From Pokkaliibacter sp. MBI-7 (GTDB lineage Bacteria > Pseudomonadota > Gammaproteobacteria > Pseudomonadales > Balneatricaceae), in NCBI RefSeq assembly GCF_029846635.1, contig NZ_JARVTG010000001.1:2237001-2301000 (forward strand): a DNA stretch of 64,000 nt, written 5' to 3'. Shown piece by piece: positions 26,264 through 35,728 of this stretch; within the stretch, counting starts at the first letter, position 1; each line of letters opens with the position of its first letter. A program made the translations under genes and the position numbers. The notes below the pieces were generated by a model. That model was not told the origin of the DNA. It saw only the letters and a list, made by a program, of their open reading frames with translations, and made no database searches.

Positions 26264-26943
26264 CCCCACACCTCGAACTGACCATCGAGCATGGCGGCAA
26301 ACTGGCTGACCTGCGGCAGACCGGAGCTGACCAGCAGCGAACCGGGTACCCGCTCGGAACCGCTGGTCCACCACAGGCAGTAACGCGGAAACTGCTGCCG
26401 CAGCAGCGGGTGCAACAGGTCTTCGCAGCGGCTGTCACTGGCACTTTGCCACGCCAGCTGGCGTTTGCCGGCCTCACCACGGGGCTGCAGCGGGCGCGGC
26501 TCCGCGCCGCTCGGCAGCGGTAACTGCGCCAGCGCGCTGACCCAGTCACTCAGCTCCTGGCCGTCTTCCAGAATCTGCAGCAGATGGCCGCCGGTCGCCT
26601 CACTCCAGTCACGGTTGGCCCACAACCGCACCGGTGACAACGCGGTTTCACAGGCCAGCAGGAACGGGAAACGGCGCCCGACCTGATCGACGCTGGGCAT
26701 CAGGCTGCCCGCCATGGCATGCTCACCGACCACCCCGCGCGACAGGGCAAAGTGCCAGACCGGCGCGGTCAGATAGGCTTCCAGCCAGTCATCCAGCAGC
26801 TGTTCCTGACTGACAGCCAGTACCGCCTGCAGCCACTCGTTGAATCCCTCGATAAAATTGCGGCTCAGACGATCGGAGACGAAGTCACCGCGCACCGGCA
26901 CCTTGCCGAAGTAGCCATATCCCTTTACAGCGTCGCCGGACAT
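26257..26943 (-). CDS. tagF: T6SS posttranslational repressor TagF (ImpM)
   Basis: A 228-residue protein with the family region GYGYFGKVPVRGDFVSDRL and NFIEGFNEWLQAVL. Later it has the HFALSRGVVGEHAMAGSLMP and VGRRFPFLLAC motifs. In Pseudomonas and Agrobacterium, TagF blocks T6SS firing through Fha. An earlier in-frame ATG (26970) exists, but 26943 has GAGGGGG six bases upstream. The gene overlaps the tssM end by about 19 bases. Confidence 0.9.
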   Translation of the reverse strand: MSGDAVKGYGYFGKVPVRGDFVSDRLSRNFIEGFNEWLQAVLAVSQEQLLDDWLEAYLTAPVWHFALSRGVVGEHAMAGSLMPSVDQVGRRFPFLLACETALSPVRLWANRDWSEATGGHLLQILEDGQELSDWVSALAQLPLPSGAEPRPLQPRGEAGKRQLAWQSASDSRCEDLLHPLLRQQFPRYCLWWTSGSERVPGSLLVSSGLPQVSQFAAMLDGQFEVWGW

Positions 26944-29900
26944 TCGAACCCCCTCAACTCCGCACTCCAAAATGGGTTGTACACACTGCTCGGTACCAGT
27001 TCGAGACTGGCCTTGTAGCCCTTGACGTTGATATCCAGCTGTTTGTCCTTGATGGTGGCCTTGCGCAGGCTGGCCAGTCGGTCCAGCAGGCGATACCAGC
27101 CCCAGGCACCGGGGTAATCGTTGGTAATGGTCTTGCCGGAATCCGGCTCGGTGAACACCAGACGTACCCCCGGTTTGCTGCCATCGCCCGGCCAGGAGAA
27201 GTTACTCAGACGGGTCGGGCCATGACGGTAGACCAGACTCTGGCCATCGATTTCCAGCAGGAAGCTGATGACATCCTCATCCAGGGTCTTGGGCTTCAGG
27301 GCAAAATCGACCTTAGGAATCTGACTGCCCGGTTCAAAGAAGGCATCGCGAATCTGCCGGGCGTTCTGGAACATCTTCAGACTCGCTTCCGACACGCCGA
27401 TGTCTTTATCGAACTGCCAGGTGCTGGCCGAGGTATCTACCACCGGCGCAATGTACTCCTCAAAGTAGCGGTCAAGGGTGCCGCCATAGCCAAAGAAGCG
27501 GCCAAAATCCTTCAGTGTCACTTCCTGATCCGCCTTCACGGCCAGCGGATAGCGTCCCTGCAGGGCACGGCGGAACTCGCCATAGACCTTGGACTTCCAC
27601 ACATCGTTGAGATGGCTCTTGGCACCTTCTTTCGCCAGCTCCTGCGACTGGGTATTGAGCGGCCCCAGCAGGGTGCCCAGCTCCAGCGGCAGTTCGCGCT
27701 GAATATCACGGAAGGTGCGGTTCAGTTCCTGCGTAGCCTTGCCATCCACCTGTGACATGAAGGCGGACTTGTCACTGCCATCGGCACTGGCCAGATTGTC
27801 GAGGTAGCTGTACAGCCGTTGCAGCTCGGCCTCCAGCGAACTCATCTGGGTTTCATCGAAACCGACGATATTGCCGAACTGCTGCTCTACTTCCTTGCCG
27901 GGCAGCATGCTGATCTGATCAATCGGGGAATCAGGCAGATAACGGGTCAGACGATTGGTGCGTGTTTCCATGACCTTTTCCGCTACTTCACCCACCTGCT
28001 TATTGACCACGTTGTCGGTATTTACCCGGGTCAGCGCCACATTGCGCTGCACGCCACGGATGATCGACTGCAACGGCTGCTCACTGCCGCTCAGCACACG
28101 GGCGATACGCGCGCCTTCGGTGATGGTGTCGAACTTTTTCAGGCGAATTTCGGCCAGCAGGCTCTGCCACTGGAAGCTGTAATCACGGTAGTACTTCTGC
28201 CGCACCTGCTCGGCGATCACATCGCCATCCAGGGTGCCCAGCTCACTGGCATCATCGCCGTAGACCCAGGCGTCATCGGTCAGGCGCTTAAGCACGCGCT
28301 TGCTCTCAACCTGAAACAGGCCGTGGAAGCCGTTGTAGGTGTAGAGACCGGGAATCCCCTCCTGCAGTGGCTTGCCGTCGGCACGCTCGAAAATGCTGAG
28401 ACTCTGGCTGCCAAGCACATCGGTCAGGCGGAAGTCCGGAATGCGGCTGTGCAGCAGCTCCTTGCGCAGGCGCTGATAGGCGCGTTCGGCCAGCGTCATG
28501 GAAGTCAGTTCCTTGCGGGCCTGCTCCACGGCAGCGTTGTCGATGCCGGCAATCGGGATATTCATCGCCAGCATGCGGTCCAGATGGGCCTGCAGGGAGG
28601 CACGGATGCCGTCGTTCTGCTCGCCTTTGAGGTAACGCTGCAGATAGGCCTGATACCAGTCCTGAATCTGGCCGTTGTCGCGGTGCTCCGGCTGATACAG
28701 CATCAGATAGGTCTTGAGGGTTTCGTAGAGGTACTCCAGATTTTCTGTCTGCCCCTGCACGGCCTGCATTTCACTGACCAGTACCCTGCTTAAGTGCGGA
28801 ACAAACTGATACTGAAGGGCACGCTGATAGGCGGCGGTAGCCGGCCCGTGCAGCTGATCGCCCTGATACAGACCAAAACCACGGATACCTTCGCGCTGCA
28901 GCTCGGCGCCGGTGGCACCGGCAGGCAGTTGTACCAGCGCATCCAGTGAACGGCTGAGTGCTGGCAGTGTCAGGCTGATGTCCTGCTGCGGGTCTTCATG
29001 CTGGCTCTGATAATCCTGCACCGCCGCTTCGGCACTGCGGATCAGGCCCAGATTCCACTGATAGCTGTTCCACCACACATAGCCTCCGCCGGCCAGCAGC
29101 AGCACGGAAGCGGCCAGGGTGCCACGCATCAGCCAGGAGCTCTGCCGGTCATGGTGCTGGTTGGTGGAGGCCAGATTCTGCTCGGGGAACACCACACTCT
29201 CCAGCAGCTGGCGAATGAAGAAACTGCGGCCTTCGTGATAGCCGTGGTTCTCGCTGGGCACATCCTGCAGACCCAGTCCGCTGGCCAATTGCGAATGCAC
29301 ACGCTCAATGGGTTTGCCTTCCTGCGTGGCACTGGCGATATACACCCCACGCAGCAGCGGTGCTTCCTCAAAGGCATTCGGGGTAAACACTTCCTTGAGG
29401 AAGTCATCGGCGGCCGCCTGCAGCAGACGCATCTGCCGTGGAAACTCATAAATAGCGGCACGTTTTTCCATACTGCGTTCGACCCGCAGGCGCTCAGGCA
29501 CCATCTCATTGAGACGTACCAGCAAGGCATGGAACTCCTTGTTGAACTCGCCGACTACGCCCTTCTCGTTGTCGGCCGCCTGCGGATCGAAAGTGATGCC
29601 CCAGACCTGCTCCCGCTCCTCCGGGGTCAGCTCAGCGAAAAACTCGCTGAAACCGGCGACCAGATCGGATTTAGTCAGCAGCACATAGACCGGGAAATTC
29701 ATACCAAGCTGATTCTTCAGCTCCTGAATACGGTGCTTGATCGCACGGGCATGCAGGTTGCGCTCGGTACGGGTTTTGCTGATCAGGTCAGCCATACTCA
29801 TGGCAATGATCACACCGTTGATAGGACGGCGGGGGCGGAATTTTTTAAGCAGACCGAGGAAACCCAGCCAGGAGCGGGCATCGTGTTCGGAATGGCTGTC

Positions 29901-30512
29901 CTGCGTGGTGTAGCGGCCAGCGGTATCAATCAGTACCGCCTTGTTAGTAAACCACCAGTCGCAATAGCGGGTGCCGCCGACGCCCTGCAGGGCATCGATC
30001 CCCATTTCCCGCTTTAGCGGGAACTCAAGCCCGGACTGATGCAGAGCGGTGGTTTTTCCGGAGCCGGGCGGCCCGACCATGATGTACCAGGGCAACTGAT
30101 AGATGCTGCGCCCTTTGCTCAGCTGGGTACGCTTGAGAATGTCCATGGCACGGCTGATACGCTCGTGCAGGGTGTCGATTTCCAGCCGGGTGTTCTCATC
30201 CTGAATGGCATCCTCATCCTCGCCTTCGCCCTGCTGGGTTTTCTTCTCGCCCACCAGTTTGTTCACCGCTTCCTGCTCACGCTTGCTGCGATAGTGATAG
30301 CCGACCCAGCTGCACACCGCCCAGACAAAGACGATGGCGGAAATCAGCACCACCCGGTTCATCACACTGGCCAGCGGCTCCGCACCAGCAATGGCCAGCA
30401 GCGGGCCGCCGAACCAGATCAGCAGAGCCAGACAGAACACACCCACGGCACTGAGAAACACCCGTGAAGTGAGAAAATTCCAAAGCATGTGGCCAGCTTG
30501 TCGGAACGTCAT
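26925..30512 (-). CDS. tssM: T6SS inner-membrane protein TssM (IcmF)
   Basis: A 1195-residue membrane-complex protein. Two N-terminal helices and a third near residues 435-455 anchor it. The cytoplasmic part has a GTPase-like domain with Walker A GPPGSGKTTAL and the DTAGRY region. The periplasmic domain runs from about 460 to the end and contacts TssJ. The open frame continues up to 30587 but would overlap tssL. The ATG at 30512 has an AAAGGA site and lies just after the tssL stop, so I start there. Confidence 0.95.
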   Translation of the reverse strand: MTFRQAGHMLWNFLTSRVFLSAVGVFCLALLIWFGGPLLAIAGAEPLASVMNRVVLISAIVFVWAVCSWVGYHYRSKREQEAVNKLVGEKKTQQGEGEDEDAIQDENTRLEIDTLHERISRAMDILKRTQLSKGRSIYQLPWYIMVGPPGSGKTTALHQSGLEFPLKREMGIDALQGVGGTRYCDWWFTNKAVLIDTAGRYTTQDSHSEHDARSWLGFLGLLKKFRPRRPINGVIIAMSMADLISKTRTERNLHARAIKHRIQELKNQLGMNFPVYVLLTKSDLVAGFSEFFAELTPEEREQVWGITFDPQAADNEKGVVGEFNKEFHALLVRLNEMVPERLRVERSMEKRAAIYEFPRQMRLLQAAADDFLKEVFTPNAFEEAPLLRGVYIASATQEGKPIERVHSQLASGLGLQDVPSENHGYHEGRSFFIRQLLESVVFPEQNLASTNQHHDRQSSWLMRGTLAASVLLLAGGGYVWWNSYQWNLGLIRSAEAAVQDYQSQHEDPQQDISLTLPALSRSLDALVQLPAGATGAELQREGIRGFGLYQGDQLHGPATAAYQRALQYQFVPHLSRVLVSEMQAVQGQTENLEYLYETLKTYLMLYQPEHRDNGQIQDWYQAYLQRYLKGEQNDGIRASLQAHLDRMLAMNIPIAGIDNAAVEQARKELTSMTLAERAYQRLRKELLHSRIPDFRLTDVLGSQSLSIFERADGKPLQEGIPGLYTYNGFHGLFQVESKRVLKRLTDDAWVYGDDASELGTLDGDVIAEQVRQKYYRDYSFQWQSLLAEIRLKKFDTITEGARIARVLSGSEQPLQSIIRGVQRNVALTRVNTDNVVNKQVGEVAEKVMETRTNRLTRYLPDSPIDQISMLPGKEVEQQFGNIVGFDETQMSSLEAELQRLYSYLDNLASADGSDKSAFMSQVDGKATQELNRTFRDIQRELPLELGTLLGPLNTQSQELAKEGAKSHLNDVWKSKVYGEFRRALQGRYPLAVKADQEVTLKDFGRFFGYGGTLDRYFEEYIAPVVDTSASTWQFDKDIGVSEASLKMFQNARQIRDAFFEPGSQIPKVDFALKPKTLDEDVISFLLEIDGQSLVYRHGPTRLSNFSWPGDGSKPGVRLVFTEPDSGKTITNDYPGAWGWYRLLDRLASLRKATIKDKQLDINVKGYKASLELVPSSVYNPFWSAELRGFECPATL

Positions 30513-30544
30513 GACAGTAATTCCTTTACTTTCAATGCAACGGG

Positions 30545-31858
30545 TCAGTACAGCAGGTCGATTTCGACCCGTCGGTTTTTCGCCCATTCCTCGGGCGTTG
30601 TGGTACCAAAGCGCGGCTCAGCATCGCCACGGCCTTCCGGCCATAGCCGCCCCTTCAGTCTGGCATGCTCTGTCAGGTAGTCAGACACGGCAGTGGCACG
30701 CGCCAGCGACAGATGCCAGTTGGACGGGTATTTACTGGTGGCAATCGGCTGATTGTCGGTATGACCGGTAATCATGATGCGCCCTTCCGTCCCTTCCAGT
30801 ACGGTGCCGATCTTGCTTAAGACCGGCCACAATGCCTCCTTCAGCTCGGCACTGCCCGAGGGGAACAGCGCCTCGGTGCCCATGGTGATCCGGGTACGAT
30901 CCGGCATCGCGGTAATTTCCACCAGCCCCTTGTCGATCTCGGTCTTCAGCAGCTCTCTCAGGCGGTCCACCTCATTGCGTTCGGGAGGCGCCTCCTCGAC
31001 CGGGGCCGGCGCCGGTGCAGAGACCAGTGACGACAACTGACTGTAGAGCTGGCGCGAATCCTGATTGAGCAGGTAGTTGAAGGTCATGTAGGTGCCGAGC
31101 AGGGAGACGGCGACCAGGGCGTAGATCACCCACAGCGGCATACCATCGCGCAGGTTCATCTCGCGAATCTGTACGGCACCTTTCCAGCCCGGTGCCAGTG
31201 CCTTGTCACGTTCGCCACGCTGACTGCGCAGCGCCTGATAGGCCTGCTCGCGATAGCGTTCGAGCTTCTCGCTGCCCTGCTGCTCGACCCGCAGCTTGCC
31301 CATGAAGCCCAGGCTCAGACACAGATACTGCAGCTCCAGCATCTGCTCATGGTCAGCCGGGCGCTTGAGCGCGGCATCCAGCAGGGCATAGAAATGCTCG
31401 CCCCCCCAGGTTTCGCTGTGAAAGGTCGACAGCAGGCTGTTGAGCGACCAGCTGGACTGCTCGCCCCACAGGGTGTTGAGCACCACCTCGTCAATAAAGG
31501 AGCACATGCAGTAACGCGCCGCTTCCCGTTGCTCGGCCGTGGTGTCCTGCTGACGCAGGGCCGATTCATATTCGCGCACCATGTCGATACAGCGCAGCCG
31601 CAGCGACTCAACATCAGCATGGCTTGTTACCCGGCGCAGATAACTGACCAGTGACAGCATCGGCCCGGCGTAATCCACCAGAGGGTTGGCATCCAGGGTG
31701 GGCAGGCGCTGCACCCGGGCGCTGGCTGCCGGCTTGTGGATAACAGTGCGGTCTTCCAGCATATGCGGTGCCGTCTGATCGGCACGGCGGGCGGCAGAGC
31801 GTTCCTCTGCGGCCAGTCGTCCACCGGGACGGGGCTTAATGATGGTTGCGTCAGTCAT
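30545..31858 (-). CDS. tssL: T6SS membrane protein TssL with OmpA-like domain
   Basis: A 437-residue inner-membrane protein. The cytoplasmic DotU-type domain includes YCMCSFIDEVVLNTLWGE and FYALLDAALKRP. A single helix (about residues 240-262) is followed by a periplasmic OmpA-family domain with GTEALFPSGSAEL, ITGHTDNQP and a final RRVEIDLLY. This peptidoglycan-binding form is the evolved TssL type. A GGAG site precedes the ATG. It couples the TssJ-TssM complex to the cell wall. Confidence 0.95.
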   Translation of the reverse strand: MTDATIIKPRPGGRLAAEERSAARRADQTAPHMLEDRTVIHKPAASARVQRLPTLDANPLVDYAGPMLSLVSYLRRVTSHADVESLRLRCIDMVREYESALRQQDTTAEQREAARYCMCSFIDEVVLNTLWGEQSSWSLNSLLSTFHSETWGGEHFYALLDAALKRPADHEQMLELQYLCLSLGFMGKLRVEQQGSEKLERYREQAYQALRSQRGERDKALAPGWKGAVQIREMNLRDGMPLWVIYALVAVSLLGTYMTFNYLLNQDSRQLYSQLSSLVSAPAPAPVEEAPPERNEVDRLRELLKTEIDKGLVEITAMPDRTRITMGTEALFPSGSAELKEALWPVLSKIGTVLEGTEGRIMITGHTDNQPIATSKYPSNWHLSLARATAVSDYLTEHARLKGRLWPEGRGDAEPRFGTTTPEEWAKNRRVEIDLLY

Positions 31859-31894
31859 CCTTGTTCTCCACTACACGTCCGTGTGTTACGCGTC

Positions 31895-33226
31895 TCAGCC
31901 AGCAATGGCCCAGAGTTCCATATCCAGTGCGGGATACTCACCCGACAGGTGAATGGCAATACCGCCACTGCTGGACAGGCGTTCCCAGTACTCGCTGTTC
32001 TTCTCCAGCTGGAAGTAGTGATAGCCCGCATGGTAAGGCACCTCGCGCGGTGCCACGGGCAGCGGCGCAATGGCCACCCCCGGAATCTGGTTGTTGACCA
32101 GCGTACGAATCAGCTCCACCGGGCCAATCTTGATCTGCGCCGGCATGTGCTTGCGCAACTCTTCCACCGCCATATCGGCACGCACCGCCAGCACGAACTG
32201 GGCATCGCGCAGCATCTTCTTGTCGTGCAGCTCAGCCACACGGATACCGAACTTGCTCATGGTCATGTTCAGCTTGGTGGCTGTCTGCTCCAGCACCGTA
32301 CTCAGTGACTGATTGAGTACCACCAGCAGGGTACCGAACACTTCGGTCAGCTGATCATGGCGGTAGGAGGGCAACTGTGGCGGGCGCTTATCATCCTGCA
32401 CGAAGGTCGCCAGCTCACCGACCAGCGCCACCAGCTCGGCATACAGCCGCTCGGGATGGAGCTGACCAATACCTTTCAGATGCAGCAGCACCGCTTCATA
32501 ACGATTGAGCAGCTGCAGAAAGAGGAAGTCTGACAGCGAACTGACCGCCGCCTGTGCCTGACTCAGCCGGCTGGCCAGCACATCGGCACGCTGCTTAAGC
32601 ATCCCCACTACTTCGGTCAGCATGCCGGCCAGAATTTCGTTGCGATGTACACAAAGGCTGGGTGGGATATAACGTTTGTCGAGACGCACCGTCCCTTCTT
32701 CACCCATTTCGCGGATGCGACACAGCGGCATGGTGACATAGCCGGTCAGATCATCACTGGCAAACTTCAGACTCAGTGCCAGCTTGGCCACCTGCAGGGT
32801 ATCGTTGGCATCCTGACCCACACTGTTGTCGACCACATCCTCATCGTGCCAGCGATAGCGGGTCACCCCCTCCGCAGCCTGACCACTGCCGATGTTCAGC
32901 CCCTTAGCCTTGTCCACCGCCAGGGCCAGATACACCACCTCATCACGGGTGCCGGCAGGTACCTGCAAAGGTGCAGGCAGCGGCTCTTTGGCAGGCATTT
33001 TGGCCACGGTGAAATCGGGCAGCACCAGCACGGCATCACGCACCGCCAGCTTGCCCAGATTGAGCATGCCATCATCGATATCCAGCGTCAGTACACCCCA
33101 GCCATAGGCCTCTACCAGACTGTGCAGCGCACCCTGCTGATCTGCCCAGAAGCGTTCCTGCTGCTGGAAATGCTGGGGGCGAAGAAACATGCCTTCGCTC
33201 CAAACCACCCGACTGTACTGACTCAT
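31895..33226 (-). CDS. tssK: T6SS baseplate protein TssK
   Basis: A 443-residue protein that docks the baseplate on the TssLM membrane complex. The start RVVWSEGMFLRPQHFQQQ is the family signature, followed by YGWGVLTLDI and LPLCRIREM-like core regions (MPLCRIREMG). An AGGGA site precedes the ATG. It lies between tssJ and tssL in the normal order. Confidence 0.95.
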   Translation of the reverse strand: MSQYSRVVWSEGMFLRPQHFQQQERFWADQQGALHSLVEAYGWGVLTLDIDDGMLNLGKLAVRDAVLVLPDFTVAKMPAKEPLPAPLQVPAGTRDEVVYLALAVDKAKGLNIGSGQAAEGVTRYRWHDEDVVDNSVGQDANDTLQVAKLALSLKFASDDLTGYVTMPLCRIREMGEEGTVRLDKRYIPPSLCVHRNEILAGMLTEVVGMLKQRADVLASRLSQAQAAVSSLSDFLFLQLLNRYEAVLLHLKGIGQLHPERLYAELVALVGELATFVQDDKRPPQLPSYRHDQLTEVFGTLLVVLNQSLSTVLEQTATKLNMTMSKFGIRVAELHDKKMLRDAQFVLAVRADMAVEELRKHMPAQIKIGPVELIRTLVNNQIPGVAIAPLPVAPREVPYHAGYHYFQLEKNSEYWERLSSSGGIAIHLSGEYPALDMELWAIAG

Positions 33227-33278
33227 CTGCTATCCCTGCCTTACCCTGTCTGTCCCTGACCGTTGTTACGCTACACAG

Positions 33279-33746
33279 CTAGTCACGTAGCGTGATCGAC
33301 AGCTTTTCGATATTGACGTCGAAATCGTCATAGCCTTCCGGGTCCGCCACCACGACATCCCGCCAGCGGGCATTCTCAATATCGCGAAACGCCGCCATCA
33401 CCGCGATGTAGCGGGTTTTGCGATCCAGCCGCAGGGTGACGGTTTTCTTGCTGCCGGGTTCCAGCACCAGCTCATCCTTGCTCAGCATGTCCTGGCTCAG
33501 CACCTGATCAGGATTGTCATACAGTGCAAAAAAATCCTGTGAGTCGAACACACTGCGCGAGCTCAGCTCATAGATACGCACGACCAGCGGTGACGCCCGG
33601 CCGCTCGGATCGGGGTTGACCTGTTTGGACACCTTGAAATCCAGATCGGTGGACGGTGGCACCACGCTGTTAACCGTGCTGCAGCCGGACAGCAGTGCCA
33701 CGGCGGCCAGCCATGCCATGCAGAATAAACGTACCGTTGTGCTCAT
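33279..33746 (-). CDS. tssJ: T6SS outer-membrane lipoprotein TssJ
   Basis: A 155-residue lipoprotein. The signal sequence ends in lipobox LSGC with Cys22, and Ser at +2 favours outer-membrane sorting. The mature part has the TssJ beta-sandwich features: SPLVVRIYELSSRSVFDSQD, FFALYDNPDQVL and LVLEPGSKKTVTLRLD. It anchors TssM to the outer membrane. Confidence 0.93.
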   Translation of the reverse strand: MSTTVRLFCMAWLAAVALLSGCSTVNSVVPPSTDLDFKVSKQVNPDPSGRASPLVVRIYELSSRSVFDSQDFFALYDNPDQVLSQDMLSKDELVLEPGSKKTVTLRLDRKTRYIAVMAAFRDIENARWRDVVVADPEGYDDFDVNIEKLSITLRD

Positions 33747-33779
33747 CTGTCTGCTCCTGTCCGGGTGCGGGCGGCGGGT

Positions 33780-35468
33780 TTAGTGCGTGCCACGCAGAGA
33801 ATGGTCGGCCGCTTCATACGCCTGAATAAAATCATCGAGATAACACTGCTGCTGGCTGCGTACATCATCGCTCAGGGTCTGGTGCAGCTCGGCGTACAGC
33901 TGCCAGTAGCTGGCCTGACGGCGAGCCGGATTGAGCTTGTCGAGCATGCCCTCGCGGAACTGTCGCTGACTGATCTGCTGTGGGTCCATCTGCCGCAGCA
34001 GACCGGCGACCGCTCCTTCCACTCCGCGCAACAGCGCCTGCTCATGACTGGCGATGTCGGCAAAAGCATCGGCAATAGCCTTGTCGGCTGGCATAAAGGA
34101 ATTACTGCGCCGGTTAAACAGGTTGTGCACGGCGTCTTCGACACCGGCGGAGAATTTCAGCGGGTTGTTCTCAGTGGTACGAAACTGGGTGTGATTAACA
34201 CGGAATTCGCTCTTGAAACGTGAGCGCTCGCGCAGGGCCACAATCAGCCCTTCCAGCAGCTGGCGGCTGGCCTCGCCCAGACGCAGCCACCACTCAGGAT
34301 CATGATTCGCTGGCGCCATGTCGGGATGAATACCCAACCCCCGCAGATAGGCACGCAGTGCCTGCTGTTCATTGCCTTCCATCGCGGCCACGGCCGGGCT
34401 GGTGGGTGTAGGTAAAGACTGGGGTTCGGCTTCCATCACAGCGGGCTCGGTCAGCACTGTGGGAGCAGCGTGCGCCGGCTCTGGCATACGCAATGCGTTC
34501 TGCTGCGGGGATGGCACAGCCACCGGCACCGGTGCGGCATAAGCCGGTGCCACAGGCGGCACGACAACAGCGGGTGATGACGAAGGTGCGATGGCAGAGG
34601 TCATGGCAGTCTGAGTAACAACCTGCACTTCGGTTAACTGCGTCTGTGCCAGCATGGCACTGTCAGCCGTCGTGATGACCTGAGATGGCGCCGCAGCAGC
34701 CTGAACAGCGGCAACAGAATGTGCACCTGTCGCCACTGGCTGGGGCGCCTCTTCAGACTGGGCCGCAACAGGCTCAGCCACCGGGGCATCCGTCAGGAAA
34801 GCATCAAAACGTGAAGAGACTTCCGCATTGGGCTCCAGCGGCTCATGCGGGCCACCCAGCCACTCCTGATCCCAGTCTTCCGGAATAGTCACGACGGGCT
34901 CAATACGTTGTGACGCGGCAGGGATTGTGCCCTGAGGGAGAGGAAAATGATCATTGAGGCCCAGCTGGCTCATGCTGCGCTGCATGGAATGAGCAGGTAC
35001 CGGTGCGGCAGCTGCCACAGGCTGAGATACGCTTGCCTCAGGGCTGGGCACAGACTGAGCAGCAACACTGGCAGCACTCATCTCGGCGGTCTGCATTAAA
35101 GGCTGGGGCTGCTGGAGCGGTGGCGTGGCGGGAGCTGAACGTGGGCGCAACTGGGCGCGAATTTCATAGTCACCCAGACACAACACATCATTGCTGTTCA
35201 GACGGTGACGATTGCCCTTGCCCAGTGCTTCTACCCGGCGGTTGATAAACAGGCCGTTGGTGGACAGGTCAGTGACGACAAACCCTTCAGCATCCATCTC
35301 GACCCGCGCATGGGTACCCGACAGCACCCGCTCAGGGTCCGGCAGACACCAGTCGCACTGCTCTGAGCGCCCAAGAGTGCCACCACGGTGATCAAACACC
35401 CGGACCGACTCCTGACCGGGAGACAGGCGATGATAACTGATGACCGACAGTTCAAGCTCCATATCCAT
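33780..35468 (-). CDS. tagH: T6SS forkhead-associated protein Fha (TagH/ImpI)
   Basis: A 562-residue protein. The N-terminal FHA domain binds phosphothreonine; it has the GG-x-LGRS turn, the SGTHARV loop and LSTNGLFINR. A long Ala/Pro/Gln/Val-rich linker (roughly residues 105-370) is low-complexity. The C-terminal ImpI domain includes SRFKSEFRVNHTQFRTTENN and PLKFSAGVEDAVHNLF. It is the switch target of PpkA and PppA. The frame extends to 35522, but the ATG at 35468 follows an AGG; 35462 is the alternative. First gene of the minus-strand set. Confidence 0.9.
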   Translation of the reverse strand: MDMELELSVISYHRLSPGQESVRVFDHRGGTLGRSEQCDWCLPDPERVLSGTHARVEMDAEGFVVTDLSTNGLFINRRVEALGKGNRHRLNSNDVLCLGDYEIRAQLRPRSAPATPPLQQPQPLMQTAEMSAASVAAQSVPSPEASVSQPVAAAAPVPAHSMQRSMSQLGLNDHFPLPQGTIPAASQRIEPVVTIPEDWDQEWLGGPHEPLEPNAEVSSRFDAFLTDAPVAEPVAAQSEEAPQPVATGAHSVAAVQAAAAPSQVITTADSAMLAQTQLTEVQVVTQTAMTSAIAPSSSPAVVVPPVAPAYAAPVPVAVPSPQQNALRMPEPAHAAPTVLTEPAVMEAEPQSLPTPTSPAVAAMEGNEQQALRAYLRGLGIHPDMAPANHDPEWWLRLGEASRQLLEGLIVALRERSRFKSEFRVNHTQFRTTENNPLKFSAGVEDAVHNLFNRRSNSFMPADKAIADAFADIASHEQALLRGVEGAVAGLLRQMDPQQISQRQFREGMLDKLNPARRQASYWQLYAELHQTLSDDVRSQQQCYLDDFIQAYEAADHSLRGTH

Positions 35469-35728
35469 ATGTCCAGACCTATCCATAGGGTTACCAAATA
35501 CATATGGGTGACCCGTCCACACCTCTTCACACCTGAAGAACCGCAGCCAGGGCCACCAACAATCTGGGCGACAAAACTACGGAGTCGATACTGACAAGTC
35601 AACACCTTTGGACAAATAAAGTTACAAAACTTATCCTTGATTTACACATGGAGTTTTATGTAACGTACCGCCCGCCGAATGGATACATTTCTCAGGCAAT
35701 TGACTTCAGCCAGGATGCGGGGGAAGAC
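35469..35728. promoter_or_regulatory. Divergent promoter region, fha operon and ppkA
   Basis: About 260 bases separate the divergent fha and ppkA starts. The middle is AT-rich. On the minus strand TTGACT (35597-35602) is followed after 17 bases by TAGTTT, a weak sigma-70 pair; on the plus strand TTGGAC (35608-35613) is followed after 17 bases by TTATCC, also weak. No -24/-12 pattern is seen. The promoters cannot be fixed from sequence. Confidence 0.4.

Noticed and set aside
28998..30017. 339-codon plus-strand open frame
   Set aside because: It lies antisense within tssM, whose protein is fully supported. Long antisense frames are common in GC-rich genes, and this one has no family signature.
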